From positions 1-43,151 of the forward strand of contig JAGVIV010000005.1 in assembly GCA_020055845.1 (NCBI GenBank): a stretch of 43,151 bases of DNA, in the 5' to 3' direction. Shown here piece after piece: positions 17,852-27,034 of the stretch; positions within the stretch are counted from its first letter, which is position 1; each line of letters opens with the position of its first letter. The translations under genes were made by a program, and so were the position numbers. The stretch is from Betaproteobacteria bacterium. GTDB taxonomy: Bacteria > Pseudomonadota > Gammaproteobacteria > Burkholderiales > Gallionellaceae. The notes below the pieces were generated by a model. The model had not been told where the DNA came from. It was given only the letters and a program-made list of their open reading frames with translations, and made no database searches.

Positions 17852-19614
17852 TTTTCCTTGCTTGCAAGGTACGCGCGCCAACCGCCGAAATGTGTGATGT
17901 CTTCGGCATCGGCAATCGCATACTGCTCGCACACGAAGCCCTGCACTTTTTCACCGCCCGCCAACATAATCGTGCCGATACCGAGCGGCGAGGGGATACC
18001 GGCAACAAAGGAGCCGAACTCCGTTGCTGCCATTTCCCACACTTCCACTTCGATGGCGCTGCCGCTCTCGCCTTGCTTCGCTCGCACCATGCCCGGCCGA
18101 TACGGAGGCCCTCCCGGCAGTGCATACAATTTGTAATCTGCTGAACTTTTGGTGCTGGCGACCAGGTGCGCGCCGCGCGAGGTGAGTTGATGATTGAGCG
18201 GTAAACCTTCGAGGTGTGCGCCGCACACGGCGACACGGATCCTGCCGGGTAGCAATGCCTGCACTGTAGGATTTTGCCCTCCATCGAGTAGCTTGCTCGC
18301 CAGATGCAACAAGGGCACATCCTGGTGCGCGGGGGCAAGCAGTGTGATACCGAATGGCAGTCCGTTACTTTGAAACCCGGCCGGAACCGCGACCGCTGCG
18401 CAATCCAACAAGTTCATGAAGTTGGTGTAGTAGCCCAGATTGGCGTTCAAGTGGATGGGGTCAGCCAGCATCTCGTCGATGCGATAGATCGTGCCTGCGG
18501 TCGGTGTGACCATGCAATCGATCTTGCCCCAGACCAAGGCGGCTTCTTTACGCAGCGCTTCCAGCTTGTACATACCATCGAAAGCATCGGCTGCGGAGAA
18601 TCGCTTCGCACCCGCAATGATCTCGCGCACCACCGGATGGATAGATTCAGGCCGCGCATCGAAGAATTCGCGGATCGCTGCGTAACGCTCAGCGACCCAA
18701 GGCCGTTCATACAACAAACGCGCTGCCTTTAAGAAGGGCAGAAAATCGATCTCGACCTTCTGACCACCGCTGTCTTGCATTGCCGCGACACTTTTTTGGA
18801 ACAGCGCGGCTGCTTCTGGATTACCGAAGAATTGCAATTGATCGGCGCGCGGCACACCAAAGCGAAAAGTCTTGGCTAGTCCAAAATCGAATCCATGCGT
18901 CAGCATCTGGCGTGAGTAGGCATCCTGTTCGTCGTAACCGGCTGCCACCGCCAACACGCTGTGAGCATCCGCCGTGTTGAGTGCAAAAAGGGAGACACAG
19001 TCCAGCGAACGGCACGCCGGGACGACACCGCGCGTGGAAAGCCAGCCACGCGTGGGTTTCACGCCAACCAGATTATTGAACGCAGCCGGTACACGACCGG
19101 AACCGGCAGTATCCGTACCCAAACTGAAGCTCACCTGTCCCAGTGCTACAGCCACCGCCGAACCGGAGCTGGAGCCACCGGAGATGTAATCCGGGTCATA
19201 GGCATTGCGGCACACACCATAGGGCGAACGTGTCCCGTTCAGCCCGGTGGCGAATTGATCGAGGTTGGTCTTGCCGATGGGGATCGCACCTGCATTGATG
19301 AGATTGCGCACGACGGTCGCGTGGTGCTGCGGATGATAGGCGTACTCGGCGCATCCCGCCGTGGTTGGCACTCCCGCCAAATCGATGTTGTCCTTGATCG
19401 CGAACGGGATGCCATACAAGGGCAGCGTAGCCGGGTCTTTATCCTGCAGCGCGGTCACGTATTTTTTGATCTCATCGAACGACAGACGATGTATCCAAAC
19501 ATGGTGGGTATCGTCACCAATATGCGCGAGGATATCCTGCACCACATCGAGAGGATGCAGCTCCCCCGCCAGATAGCGCCGACGCAGCGAGACAATATCA
19601 AGATCATATTTCAT
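17848..19614 (-). CDS. atzF: Allophanate hydrolase (amidase signature family)
   Basis: Amidase signature (AIKDNIDLAGVPTTAGC, GKTNLDQFATGLNGTRSPYG, SGGSSSGSAVAVALGQVSFSLGTDTAGSGRVPAAFNN) plus C-terminal AtzF-type domain; adjacent to urea carboxylase. Confidence 0.93.
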   Translation of the reverse strand: MKYDLDIVSLRRRYLAGELHPLDVVQDILAHIGDDTHHVWIHRLSFDEIKKYVTALQDKDPATLPLYGIPFAIKDNIDLAGVPTTAGCAEYAYHPQHHATVVRNLINAGAIPIGKTNLDQFATGLNGTRSPYGVCRNAYDPDYISGGSSSGSAVAVALGQVSFSLGTDTAGSGRVPAAFNNLVGVKPTRGWLSTRGVVPACRSLDCVSLFALNTADAHSVLAVAAGYDEQDAYSRQMLTHGFDFGLAKTFRFGVPRADQLQFFGNPEAAALFQKSVAAMQDSGGQKVEIDFLPFLKAARLLYERPWVAERYAAIREFFDARPESIHPVVREIIAGAKRFSAADAFDGMYKLEALRKEAALVWGKIDCMVTPTAGTIYRIDEMLADPIHLNANLGYYTNFMNLLDCAAVAVPAGFQSNGLPFGITLLAPAHQDVPLLHLASKLLDGGQNPTVQALLPGRIRVAVCGAHLEGLPLNHQLTSRGAHLVASTKSSADYKLYALPGGPPYRPGMVRAKQGESGSAIEVEVWEMAATEFGSFVAGIPSPLGIGTIMLAGGEKVQGFVCEQYAIADAEDITHFGGWRAYLASKEK

Positions 19615-19621
19615 GGCGCGC

Positions 19622-22600
19622 TCACTCTTCACTCTGAATGACCAGGATGTCCTGACCCGCCGCGACTTGGCCTCCCGTGCGGCAATTCAACTGCACGATC
19701 TCGCCGTCACACGGCGCAACCACGGCAATCTCCATCTTCATCGACTCGATCACCACCAGCGTATCGCCCGCTTTCACCTTGCTTCCAAGCTTGGCCGGAA
19801 TCGCCCACACATTGCCTGCCACATGGGCGGCGACGGCACGACTGCCCGGCGGCAGATCGAGTTCGCTGTCCACACCTGCTTCAGCCACGAGACTGTCGCT
19901 AGCGTATTCGGCCTGACCGTTGGCTTTCCACATCTCGCGCTCCGCAGCGAAGGCGGCGCGCTGTGTGTTGCGGAACGCGCTGATCTCTTTGTCGTTGGCT
20001 TCCAGATACCGGTTGTATTCCTTCAGGCTGAAGGTGGTTTCTTCGATCTTGAGTTGGAAGCGTCCGGCTACAAAGTCCTCGCGCATCTTGAGCAGTTCCT
20101 GCTCCGATACGGGGTAGAAGCGAATCTGGTCGAAGAAGCGCAGCAGCCACGGCTTGCCTTGCTCGAAATCTTGCGTCTGCTTGTAGCGGTTCCACATCTG
20201 CACGGTGCGCCCGACGAACTGATAACCACCGGGGCCTTCCATACCGTACACGCACATGTAAGCACCGCCGATGCCGACCGCATTTTCAGGCGTCCAGGTT
20301 CGCGCCGGGTTGTATTTGGTGGTGACCAAGCGGTGACGCGGATCGAGCGGCGTTGCTACCGGTGCACCGAGATAGACATCGCCCAGACCCAGCACCAGAT
20401 AACTTGCATCGAACACGATGCGTTTTACCTGTTCAATATCGGGAATGCCGTTAATGCGACGAATGAACTCGATGTTGCTCGGGCACCAGGGCGCATCCTT
20501 GCGCACCGACTGCATGTATTTCTCGATCGCCAGTTTTGTCGAAGGATCGTCCCATGACAGCGGCAGATGCACGATGCGTGTCGGCACTTCCATGTCCGCG
20601 ATGGAAGGCAGCTTCTTCTCCGCTTTGACGAGTTGCTTCACCAGTTCCGCGCGCGACAACACGCGACTATCAAAATGGATCTGCAAAGAACGGATTCCCG
20701 GGGTCAGGTCGAGGATGCCTTGCAACTTGCCTGCTTGCATCGCCTGCTCTACCCATTGCATCAGCGCATGCACACGGAATCGCAGATTGATGTCGAGTAC
20801 CAGCGGGCCGTATTCGACCAGCAGATTGCGATCTCCGGATTGGCGATATACCACCTGCACCTGCTCGCCCTTGGCGGGGATGCTATGCACGACGGGGCTA
20901 CCCATCTTCTTGGCGAGCGGGAACGCATCCCATTTTTTGGGCAAGCGCAATTGCGCGATGGTTCTATCCTGCAAAGCTTCCAGATAGTTGGCTTGCTCCA
21001 GGGACATGAAGTGGAAGCGCACCGTATCGCCCGGACGCAACTGGCCCATTTTCCACAACTCGGCATGAGCGATGGTCACCGGACATACGAAGCCGCCGAG
21101 ACTGGGGCCGTCCGGCCCGAGGATGACCGGCATGTCGCCGGTAAAGTCCACGGCACCGATAGCGTAAGCGTTGTCATGAATGTTGGACGGATGCAGTCCC
21201 GCCTCGCCGCCATCCTGGCGCGCCCATTCTGGCTTGGGACCGATCAGACGCACACCGGTACGGCTGGAGTTGTAGTGCACTTCCCAGTCGGTAGTGAAAA
21301 AGGTCGTAATGTCGGATGGCGTGAAGAAATCGGGTGCACCATGCGGGCCGTACAACACCCCAATCTCCCACTCCTTGCTGTAGCTCGGCACCAGCTTGGA
21401 TGGCAGCGTGCGCGGCACATACGCTTCAGATGCAACACCCAGATGCAGCACATCGCCGGTGCGCAAGGTGCGCCCACCGTGACCGCCAAACAGGCCCAGC
21501 GTGAAGGTCGACTTGCTACCCAGATAATCCGGCACATCGAAGCCGCCCGCAACGGAAAGATAAGTACGGCATCCGCCGCCCACCACCGCGCCCAGTCGCA
21601 GCACACTGCCCACCTTCACCGCATGACTGCGCCAGAACGTCAGCGGCTCGCCATCCAACTCGGCTTTCATCCCCGCGCCGGTCAAAGCGATGACGGTGTC
21701 CTTGTTGAATTTCAGCGTTGGCCCCGACACCGTCAGCTCCAGTCCGGCTGCATCTTCAGCATTGCCCACCAACTGATTGCACAGGCGGAACGCCAATGCA
21801 TCCATCGGACCCGACGGCGGCACACCAATGTTCCAGTAGCCGAGACGGCCGGGGTAATCCTGAATGCTGCTCTGCACGCCGGGCTCCAGAACATCGATGG
21901 TATGCGGCTGATAGTGGAAAGCGTTCAGGTAACGCGTGGTCTGGCGACCTTCGCTGAACACAGGATCGGCCACGATCTGGCGCAGATAATCGAGGTTGGT
22001 TTCGATACCGTCTACACGTGTCTCGGCCAGCACATCGCGCATCTTTTCTAGGGCGGCATCACGGTTCATCGCCTTGACGATAATCTTGGCGATCATGGGA
22101 TCGTAGTAGGGAGGCACTTCACTGCCGCGCTCCACCCAGGTTTCATTGCGTGCATTGCCGGAAAATTCGACGCCGCTCAGCACTCCGCTGGAGGGCTGGA
22201 AGTTCTTGTTCGGGTCTTCCGCGTACAGGCGCACTTGTATCGAAGCGCCTTTGGGTTTGATCTGCACTGCATCCAGGCCATGCAATTCGCCCGCTGCCTG
22301 CAATACCATCCATTCAACCAGGTCGACACCGGTGACTTCTTCGGTGACGCCGTGTTCGACTTGCAGACGTGTATTCACTTCGAGGAAATAGAATTCGCCG
22401 CTGAGTGCATCGAACACGAACTCCACCGTGCCTGCCGACTGGTAACCCACGGCTTTTCCCAAACGCACTGCAGTATCCAGCAGATGCTGCCGGACTTCCG
22501 GGGTGATGTTAGGTGCGGGTGTTTCTTCGATTACTTTCTGATTGCGGCGCTGCACCGAGCAGTCGCGCTCGCCCAGTGCGATCACCGCGCCCTTGCCGTC

Positions 22601-23242
22601 GCCGAACAATTGCACCTCGATGTGACGGGCATGTTCGACGTATTTTTCCAGATAGATGCCAGCGTCCTTGAAGTTGGCCCGGGCCAGACGCTCCACCGAC
22701 TGGAACGCCTCGTTCAATTCGTCCGCGCTCCAGCACAGACGCATGCCGATACCACCGCCACCGGCAGTGCTCTTGATCATCACCGGATAGCCGATGCGTG
22801 CTGCCTCGGCGTGCGCGTGACCGACATCGCTCAGCAGTCCGCTACCGGGCAGCAAGGGCACTCCGTTCTGTTCGGCAATTTCGCGCGCGGTGTGCTTGAG
22901 CCCGAAACGGCGCATCTGATCCGGTGTCGGGCCGATAAAGACCACGCCTGCTTGCGCACACTGTTCGGCAAAGCCGGCGTTCTCAGACAAGAAACCGTAG
23001 CCGGGATGGATAGCTTGTGCGCCGGTGCTCAGCGCGACTTCGAGGATGTGTTCGCCACGCAGGTAGCTGTCGGCCGCAGCGGCGGTGCCGATGCACACGG
23101 CTTCGTCTGCCATCTGTACATGCAAGGAGCGCGCATCGGCTTCCGAGTACACCGCCACCGAACGGACACCCATCTTGTTCAGGGTGCGGATGATGCGGCA
23201 TGCGATCGCACCACGATTAGCTATCAAGACTTTATCGAACAT
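19622..23242 (-). CDS. Guanidine/urea carboxylase (biotin carboxylase, KipI/KipA-like carboxyltransferase, biotinyl domain)
   Basis: 1206 aa. N-terminal biotin carboxylase ([35 protein letters not shown]), central KipA/KipI-like regions ([39 protein letters not shown]), C-terminal biotin site [12 protein letters not shown]. Confidence 0.95.
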   Translation of the reverse strand: MFDKVLIANRGAIACRIIRTLNKMGVRSVAVYSEADARSLHVQMADEAVCIGTAAAADSYLRGEHILEVALSTGAQAIHPGYGFLSENAGFAEQCAQAGVVFIGPTPDQMRRFGLKHTAREIAEQNGVPLLPGSGLLSDVGHAHAEAARIGYPVMIKSTAGGGGIGMRLCWSADELNEAFQSVERLARANFKDAGIYLEKYVEHARHIEVQLFGDGKGAVIALGERDCSVQRRNQKVIEETPAPNITPEVRQHLLDTAVRLGKAVGYQSAGTVEFVFDALSGEFYFLEVNTRLQVEHGVTEEVTGVDLVEWMVLQAAGELHGLDAVQIKPKGASIQVRLYAEDPNKNFQPSSGVLSGVEFSGNARNETWVERGSEVPPYYDPMIAKIIVKAMNRDAALEKMRDVLAETRVDGIETNLDYLRQIVADPVFSEGRQTTRYLNAFHYQPHTIDVLEPGVQSSIQDYPGRLGYWNIGVPPSGPMDALAFRLCNQLVGNAEDAAGLELTVSGPTLKFNKDTVIALTGAGMKAELDGEPLTFWRSHAVKVGSVLRLGAVVGGGCRTYLSVAGGFDVPDYLGSKSTFTLGLFGGHGGRTLRTGDVLHLGVASEAYVPRTLPSKLVPSYSKEWEIGVLYGPHGAPDFFTPSDITTFFTTDWEVHYNSSRTGVRLIGPKPEWARQDGGEAGLHPSNIHDNAYAIGAVDFTGDMPVILGPDGPSLGGFVCPVTIAHAELWKMGQLRPGDTVRFHFMSLEQANYLEALQDRTIAQLRLPKKWDAFPLAKKMGSPVVHSIPAKGEQVQVVYRQSGDRNLLVEYGPLVLDINLRFRVHALMQWVEQAMQAGKLQGILDLTPGIRSLQIHFDSRVLSRAELVKQLVKAEKKLPSIADMEVPTRIVHLPLSWDDPSTKLAIEKYMQSVRKDAPWCPSNIEFIRRINGIPDIEQVKRIVFDASYLVLGLGDVYLGAPVATPLDPRHRLVTTKYNPARTWTPENAVGIGGAYMCVYGMEGPGGYQFVGRTVQMWNRYKQTQDFEQGKPWLLRFFDQIRFYPVSEQELLKMREDFVAGRFQLKIEETTFSLKEYNRYLEANDKEISAFRNTQRAAFAAEREMWKANGQAEYASDSLVAEAGVDSELDLPPGSRAVAAHVAGNVWAIPAKLGSKVKAGDTLVVIESMKMEIAVVAPCDGEIVQLNCRTGGQVAAGQDILVIQSEE

Positions 23243-23310
23243 GGTTCTTCACCTGTGTTGCAGGTCGTCCTGCGTATTTGTCATGCAACCGGTCGTCCGG
23301 CCACGCTGAA

Positions 23311-23961
23311 TTAATGAGTAAGCGCATCCCAGATCAACAGCTGCACCGGTGTCGGGTTGTAGGCGTTGCACGGGTTGTTCAGCTGCGGGCAGTTGGAGAT
23401 CAGCACGAACACATCCATCTCGGCGCGCATCTCCACATACTTGCCGGGCGCGGAGATGCCGTCGGCAAAGGTCAGTTCGCCCTGTGGTGTCACGGGCACG
23501 TTCATAAAGAAATTCACATTGGCGGTGAGGTCGCGCTTATCCATGCCGCAATCGCAATGGCCGAGTGCATGCAGAAAACTGTCGCGACAACTATGCATAA
23601 ATTTTTTATCGATGGCGTAGCGCACCGAGTTGCTCTCGGCTGCGCAGGCACCGCCCAAGGTGTCGTGACGACCACAGGTATCAGCAACAATCGTCATCAG
23701 TACATTGCCTTCGCTGGACAACAACTTGCTACCGGCGGTCAGGTAGATGTTGCCCTGTTCGCGGATGGTATCCACCGCGCTGTAGCGCTCTTCCGGATCA
23801 CGGGCGTTGTAGAACAAGGTGTCCACGGCCTGATTGCCTTCCAGATCGAGGATGCGGAATACCTGGCCGCGCTTCACTTCATGCAGCCAGGATTCGCCGG
23901 CGGGCAGCACCCGGTCGTAACTTGCCTGCTGCGGGGTCAATTTGCTTTCAATAATGCTCAT
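23311..23961 (-). CDS. Urea carboxylase-associated protein 1 (UAAP1; putative carboxyguanidine deiminase subunit)
   Basis: 216 aa. [58 protein letters not shown] with Cys-rich [22 protein letters not shown]; tandem with UAAP2. Confidence 0.9.
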   Translation of the reverse strand: MSIIESKLTPQQASYDRVLPAGESWLHEVKRGQVFRILDLEGNQAVDTLFYNARDPEERYSAVDTIREQGNIYLTAGSKLLSSEGNVLMTIVADTCGRHDTLGGACAAESNSVRYAIDKKFMHSCRDSFLHALGHCDCGMDKRDLTANVNFFMNVPVTPQGELTFADGISAPGKYVEMRAEMDVFVLISNCPQLNNPCNAYNPTPVQLLIWDALTH

Positions 23962-23975
23962 GATCTCTCCTCAGC

Positions 23976-24704
23976 TCAACGGAACAACAGTTCTGTGTTG
24001 TGGAAGCCGCGCACATTCTCGGGACGGAAATTGCGGCATTGGTCTTGTTCATCCGGCGTGCCGCAGTGCCATGCCTGCAGCAATACCGGCTTGGGGGCGT
24101 AGTCCGGATTCGGATCGAGCGGATGCTGGGTGGCGGACAGCAGCACCAGCACATTCATCTCGAAACGCAGTTCGACGTAGTTGCCTGCTTTGGAATGATC
24201 AATCTCGTAGTGCATGGCACCGGCATCGTCCGCGCTCACCTTGCTGAAAAAATTCACGTTGGGCACGATGTCGCGCTTGCCCAGCCCCCACTTGCCGAGC
24301 TCGATCAGCATGCTGTCGCGTGCGTTACGATGCATGGCGTTGCGTGCCTGCTGGTAAGTCGCCTTGCCGTATTTATTCTCGACCAGTGCGGCGTTGCTCA
24401 TGCCGCTGATGGTGTCGTGCCAGCCCACGCTGTCACCGATGACTGAAGCCAGCACGCGCCCCATGTCCGAATACAGCACGAAGCCAGTGGTGAGATGCGC
24501 GGTGTGCTGCGCCTTCAGCGTATCCGGCATGTTGTAACGTTCCAGCGTCTCTTCCTTGTTGTAGAACAACGCGGATAAATTGGCCCCGCCTTTCACATCG
24601 GTGATGCGCAATGCGGTGCCGCGCTTCATCTGAAAAGACCAATGCGCGCCGCCGGGAATGGTTTCTTCCCATAGAAGGTTGGTTTTAGATAAGGGTTCGC
24701 TCAT
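23976..24704 (-). CDS. Urea carboxylase-associated protein 2 (UAAP2; putative carboxyguanidine deiminase subunit)
   Basis: 242 aa. WSFQMKRGTALRITDVKGGANLSALFYNKEETLERYNMPDTLKAQHTAHLTTGFVLYSDMGRVLASV; paralogous to the neighbouring UAAP1. Confidence 0.9.
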   Translation of the reverse strand: MSEPLSKTNLLWEETIPGGAHWSFQMKRGTALRITDVKGGANLSALFYNKEETLERYNMPDTLKAQHTAHLTTGFVLYSDMGRVLASVIGDSVGWHDTISGMSNAALVENKYGKATYQQARNAMHRNARDSMLIELGKWGLGKRDIVPNVNFFSKVSADDAGAMHYEIDHSKAGNYVELRFEMNVLVLLSATQHPLDPNPDYAPKPVLLQAWHCGTPDEQDQCRNFRPENVRGFHNTELLFR

Positions 24705-24714
24705 GTTGTATTTC

Positions 24715-25569
24715 CTATTCCATGTCGTTTTGTTGCTGGGCTTGCCGGGTCATTTTTTCCAGCAGCTCATAATCGGTGCGCATGCCGGCGGTCTCGCGGA
24801 TGCGCGACAGAATTTCTTTTTTCTGTTGTAAAAATTCTGGCGCAAGTTTCATGTCCTGATCGCGCCGGGCGGGCAGATTGACCGGATAGATGCTGTCAAT
24901 TCGCCCAGGTCGCGGTGCCATCACGACGACCCGCTGGCCGAGATAGATTGCCTCTTCCACGTCGTGCGTGACGAATACGATGGTGGTCTTCTCCAGTTTT
25001 GACACATGCAGGATCAGGTCGTGCATCACTTCGCGGGTCTGTGCATCCAGTGCGCCGAACGGTTCGTCCATCAGCAGGATTTGCGGGCGAGGCAGCAAGG
25101 CCCGCGCAATCGCCACACGCTGTTGCATGCCGCCGGAAAGCTGGTTGGGATAAGCATCGCGCACATGAGTGAGTCCCATCAGATCAAGCAGAGCATCTGC
25201 CCGGCCGGATGCCCTTTCGACATCTGCGGAAGTAAGGTTTTCACGGCCCGCACGCAACAGGCGAGTGAATTTGATGTTGTCTATCACCGTCAACCAGGGG
25301 AACAGACTGTAGTGTTGGAACACCATGGCCCGGTCAACGCCGGGGCCGCTAATGGGCTGCCCCTCAATGCTGATACAGCCCGAGCTTAGTGTTTCCAATC
25401 CGCCGATACAGCGCAGCAAGGTGGATTTTCCGCACCCCGAAGCTCCGACAAAAGTCACGAACTCGTTATTGCCTATAGTCAGGTTTACATCCTGCAAGGC
25501 AACGATGTTGCGATTGCCATCGGCGAATATTTTGCCTGCCGCTTCAATATTGATTTTGCTATTCATCAT
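24715..25569 (-). CDS. ABC transporter ATP-binding protein (nitrate/sulfonate/taurine type)
   Basis: GASGCGKST Walker A, LSGGMQQRVAIARAL signature, ILLMDEPFGALD Walker B. Confidence 0.93.
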   Translation of the reverse strand: MMNSKINIEAAGKIFADGNRNIVALQDVNLTIGNNEFVTFVGASGCGKSTLLRCIGGLETLSSGCISIEGQPISGPGVDRAMVFQHYSLFPWLTVIDNIKFTRLLRAGRENLTSADVERASGRADALLDLMGLTHVRDAYPNQLSGGMQQRVAIARALLPRPQILLMDEPFGALDAQTREVMHDLILHVSKLEKTTIVFVTHDVEEAIYLGQRVVVMAPRPGRIDSIYPVNLPARRDQDMKLAPEFLQQKKEILSRIRETAGMRTDYELLEKMTRQAQQQNDME

Positions 25570-25575
25570 TTCCGC

Positions 25576-26394
25576 CTATTTTTTGTACAGCCACGGAAAA
25601 TTTTTCCGGTGCAGCCAACGGAACAGTTGGTCTATTGCGAGTCCGATCAGCCCGATCAGGATGATTCCGGCAAAAATTTTGTCGGTCTGCATAAAACGTT
25701 GCGCTCTGAGTATGGAATAACCCAGACCCGAATTTGCGGCGACCAGTTCGGCCACCACCAGATAGGTCCAAGCCCAACCCATGGTGACACGCAGTGTGTC
25801 GAGCAATGCCGGCTTGGCCGATGGCACGATCACCAGTGAAACGATTTCGCTGCGGCTGGCTCCCATGGTTTGCGCTGCTTCAATCTGGGTGATAGGAACG
25901 CGGCGGACATCTTCGGCCACCATCAGCACCATCTGAAAAAATGTGCCGATGAAAATAATGGCGATCTTGGAACTCTCCTCAATGCCTACCCACAACATAA
26001 CCAGCGGAATGAAGGCGACAGCGGGCATATAGCGGATGAAGTCGGTCAGTGGCTCAAGCATGGCTTGCACCGGACGGTACGTGCCGATCATGAGACCCAA
26101 TGGAATGGCGAGCAGCGCAGACAAGGTAAAGCCTGACACGACGCGGTAAGTGCTGATCCAGATGTCATGCAGCAGATTGTCATCCTTGAGCCAGATATAG
26201 GTGCGCGACAGCACATCCAGCGGGCCGGGCATGAAGACTTTGTCCATCCAACCACTGACGGATATTCCCCACCATGCGGCCAGCGGCAACAACATGCCGA
26301 CGAGTGCAAATAGTAGATATGTCCGGCGGCTTAACTGGCCGCGCACCACCCAAAGGCTGCACCACCCGGCGATGATTTTGTGACGTGATGACAT
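25576..26394 (-). CDS. ABC transporter permease (nitrate/sulfonate/taurine type)
   Basis: Binding-protein-dependent permease EAA-like loop (EAAQTMGASRSEIVSLVIVPSAKPALLDTLRVTMGWAWTYLVVAEL). Start at ATG 26394 (MSSRHKI); the ORF-track start at 26451 lies inside the terminator. Confidence 0.9.
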   Translation of the reverse strand: MSSRHKIIAGWCSLWVVRGQLSRRTYLLFALVGMLLPLAAWWGISVSGWMDKVFMPGPLDVLSRTYIWLKDDNLLHDIWISTYRVVSGFTLSALLAIPLGLMIGTYRPVQAMLEPLTDFIRYMPAVAFIPLVMLWVGIEESSKIAIIFIGTFFQMVLMVAEDVRRVPITQIEAAQTMGASRSEIVSLVIVPSAKPALLDTLRVTMGWAWTYLVVAELVAANSGLGYSILRAQRFMQTDKIFAGIILIGLIGLAIDQLFRWLHRKNFPWLYKK

Positions 26395-26403
26395 TACATG
26401 CTC

Positions 26404-26462
26404 CTGAAAATAAAATAGCCCGAGAGGGTGCCAATAGAATCTTGGGCACATCCTCCCGGGCT
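26404..26462 (-). terminator. Intrinsic terminator (expression platform) of the guanidine-I riboswitch
   Basis: Minus strand AGCCCGGGAGG-N...-CCCTCTCGGGCT pairs over about 11 bp, with an inner GTGCC/GGCAC stem, followed by ATTTTATTTT. The 5' arm overlaps the conserved aptamer 3' strand (AAAAGCCCGGGAG). Confidence 0.8.
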
Positions 26463-26552
26463 TTTATCCCTCCGTGGAGCCTTGTCATCGACAAGACCGA
26501 GAGCTCTCGGTCCAGACACCGTCAATGATTGAAAACGGCCGGAACCCTAGCT
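26452..26552 (-). ncRNA. Guanidine-I riboswitch (ykkC family)
   Basis: Minus strand contains the conserved ykkC blocks in order: CTAGGGTTCCGG ... CTGGACCGAGAG ... CACGGAGGGATAAAAGCCCGGGAGG, directly upstream of the carboxylase/ABC operon. Recognised by eye, not by covariance model. Confidence 0.93.
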
Positions 26553-26601
26553 CTTCTGTAAGCGGCCGATCAGCAATAATCGACACCCTCGCCATTTACT
26601 A

Positions 26602-26617
26602 AGCAGTAAGCGTGCCA
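26602..26617 (-). promoter_or_regulatory. Candidate sigma-54 promoter of the guanidine operon
   Basis: Minus strand TGGCACG-CTTA-CTGCT: perfect -24, -12 GC at proper spacing. Places the TSS about 40 nt before the riboswitch aptamer. Confidence 0.65.
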
Positions 26618-26670
26618 CGCCTCAAAGGCTGCATGGTTATAAGATTCCATTAATCGACACTCCGTTTCTT

Positions 26671-26685
26671 GCACCCAATCGGTGC
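26671..26685. promoter_or_regulatory. Candidate NtrC-binding site
   Basis: GCACC-CAATC-GGTGC, matching GCACC-N5-GGTGC and nearly identical to the site at 12321. Confidence 0.65.
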
Positions 26686-26815
26686 AAAGTGTTAAATAAA
26701 TGCACCAAGGAAGTGGCAAGGACTGGCGAGTAATCACACCATGAAGCAAAGCGGTATACCGTGGCAAATTTGCTACACTTGCCGCACCATTGATAGCAAC
26801 CCAGGAGAAAAAATC

Positions 26816-27028
26816 ATGTTGAACCCAAAGTTTTTTGAAGACATGTCGTCAAAACTGAACGATGCCATGAGCAACAGTCCGGCCAAAGATTTTGAAAAGA
26901 ATGCCCGTGCACTACTGGCACAAGGTTTCGCCAAACTCGATCTGGTGTCACGTGAAGAATACGAAGTGCTGGAGCAACGTCTGAATAAACTGGAAGCACG
27001 TCTCGCCGCGTTAGAAAGTCAAAAGTAA
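26816..27028 (+). CDS. ubiK: Accessory factor UbiK family protein (YqiC/BMFP)
   Basis: MLNPKFFEDMSSKLNDAMSNSPAKDFEKNARALLAQGFAKLDLVSREEYEVLEQRLNKLEARLAALE with C-terminal coiled coil. Start inferred at 26816. Confidence 0.88.
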   Translation: MLNPKFFEDMSSKLNDAMSNSPAKDFEKNARALLAQGFAKLDLVSREEYEVLEQRLNKLEARLAALESQK

Positions 27029-27034
27029 TCCGTC

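Noticed and set aside
20567-22051. 494-aa plus-strand ORF (and 22235-23314)
   Set aside because: Antisense shadows of the 1206-aa carboxylase.
26394-26451. Longer N-terminus of the ABC permease (MCPRFYWHPLGLFYFQEHV)
   Set aside because: The upstream ATG is within the riboswitch terminator hairpin; ATG at 26394 follows an AGGAG-like RBS (CAGGAGCATGT).
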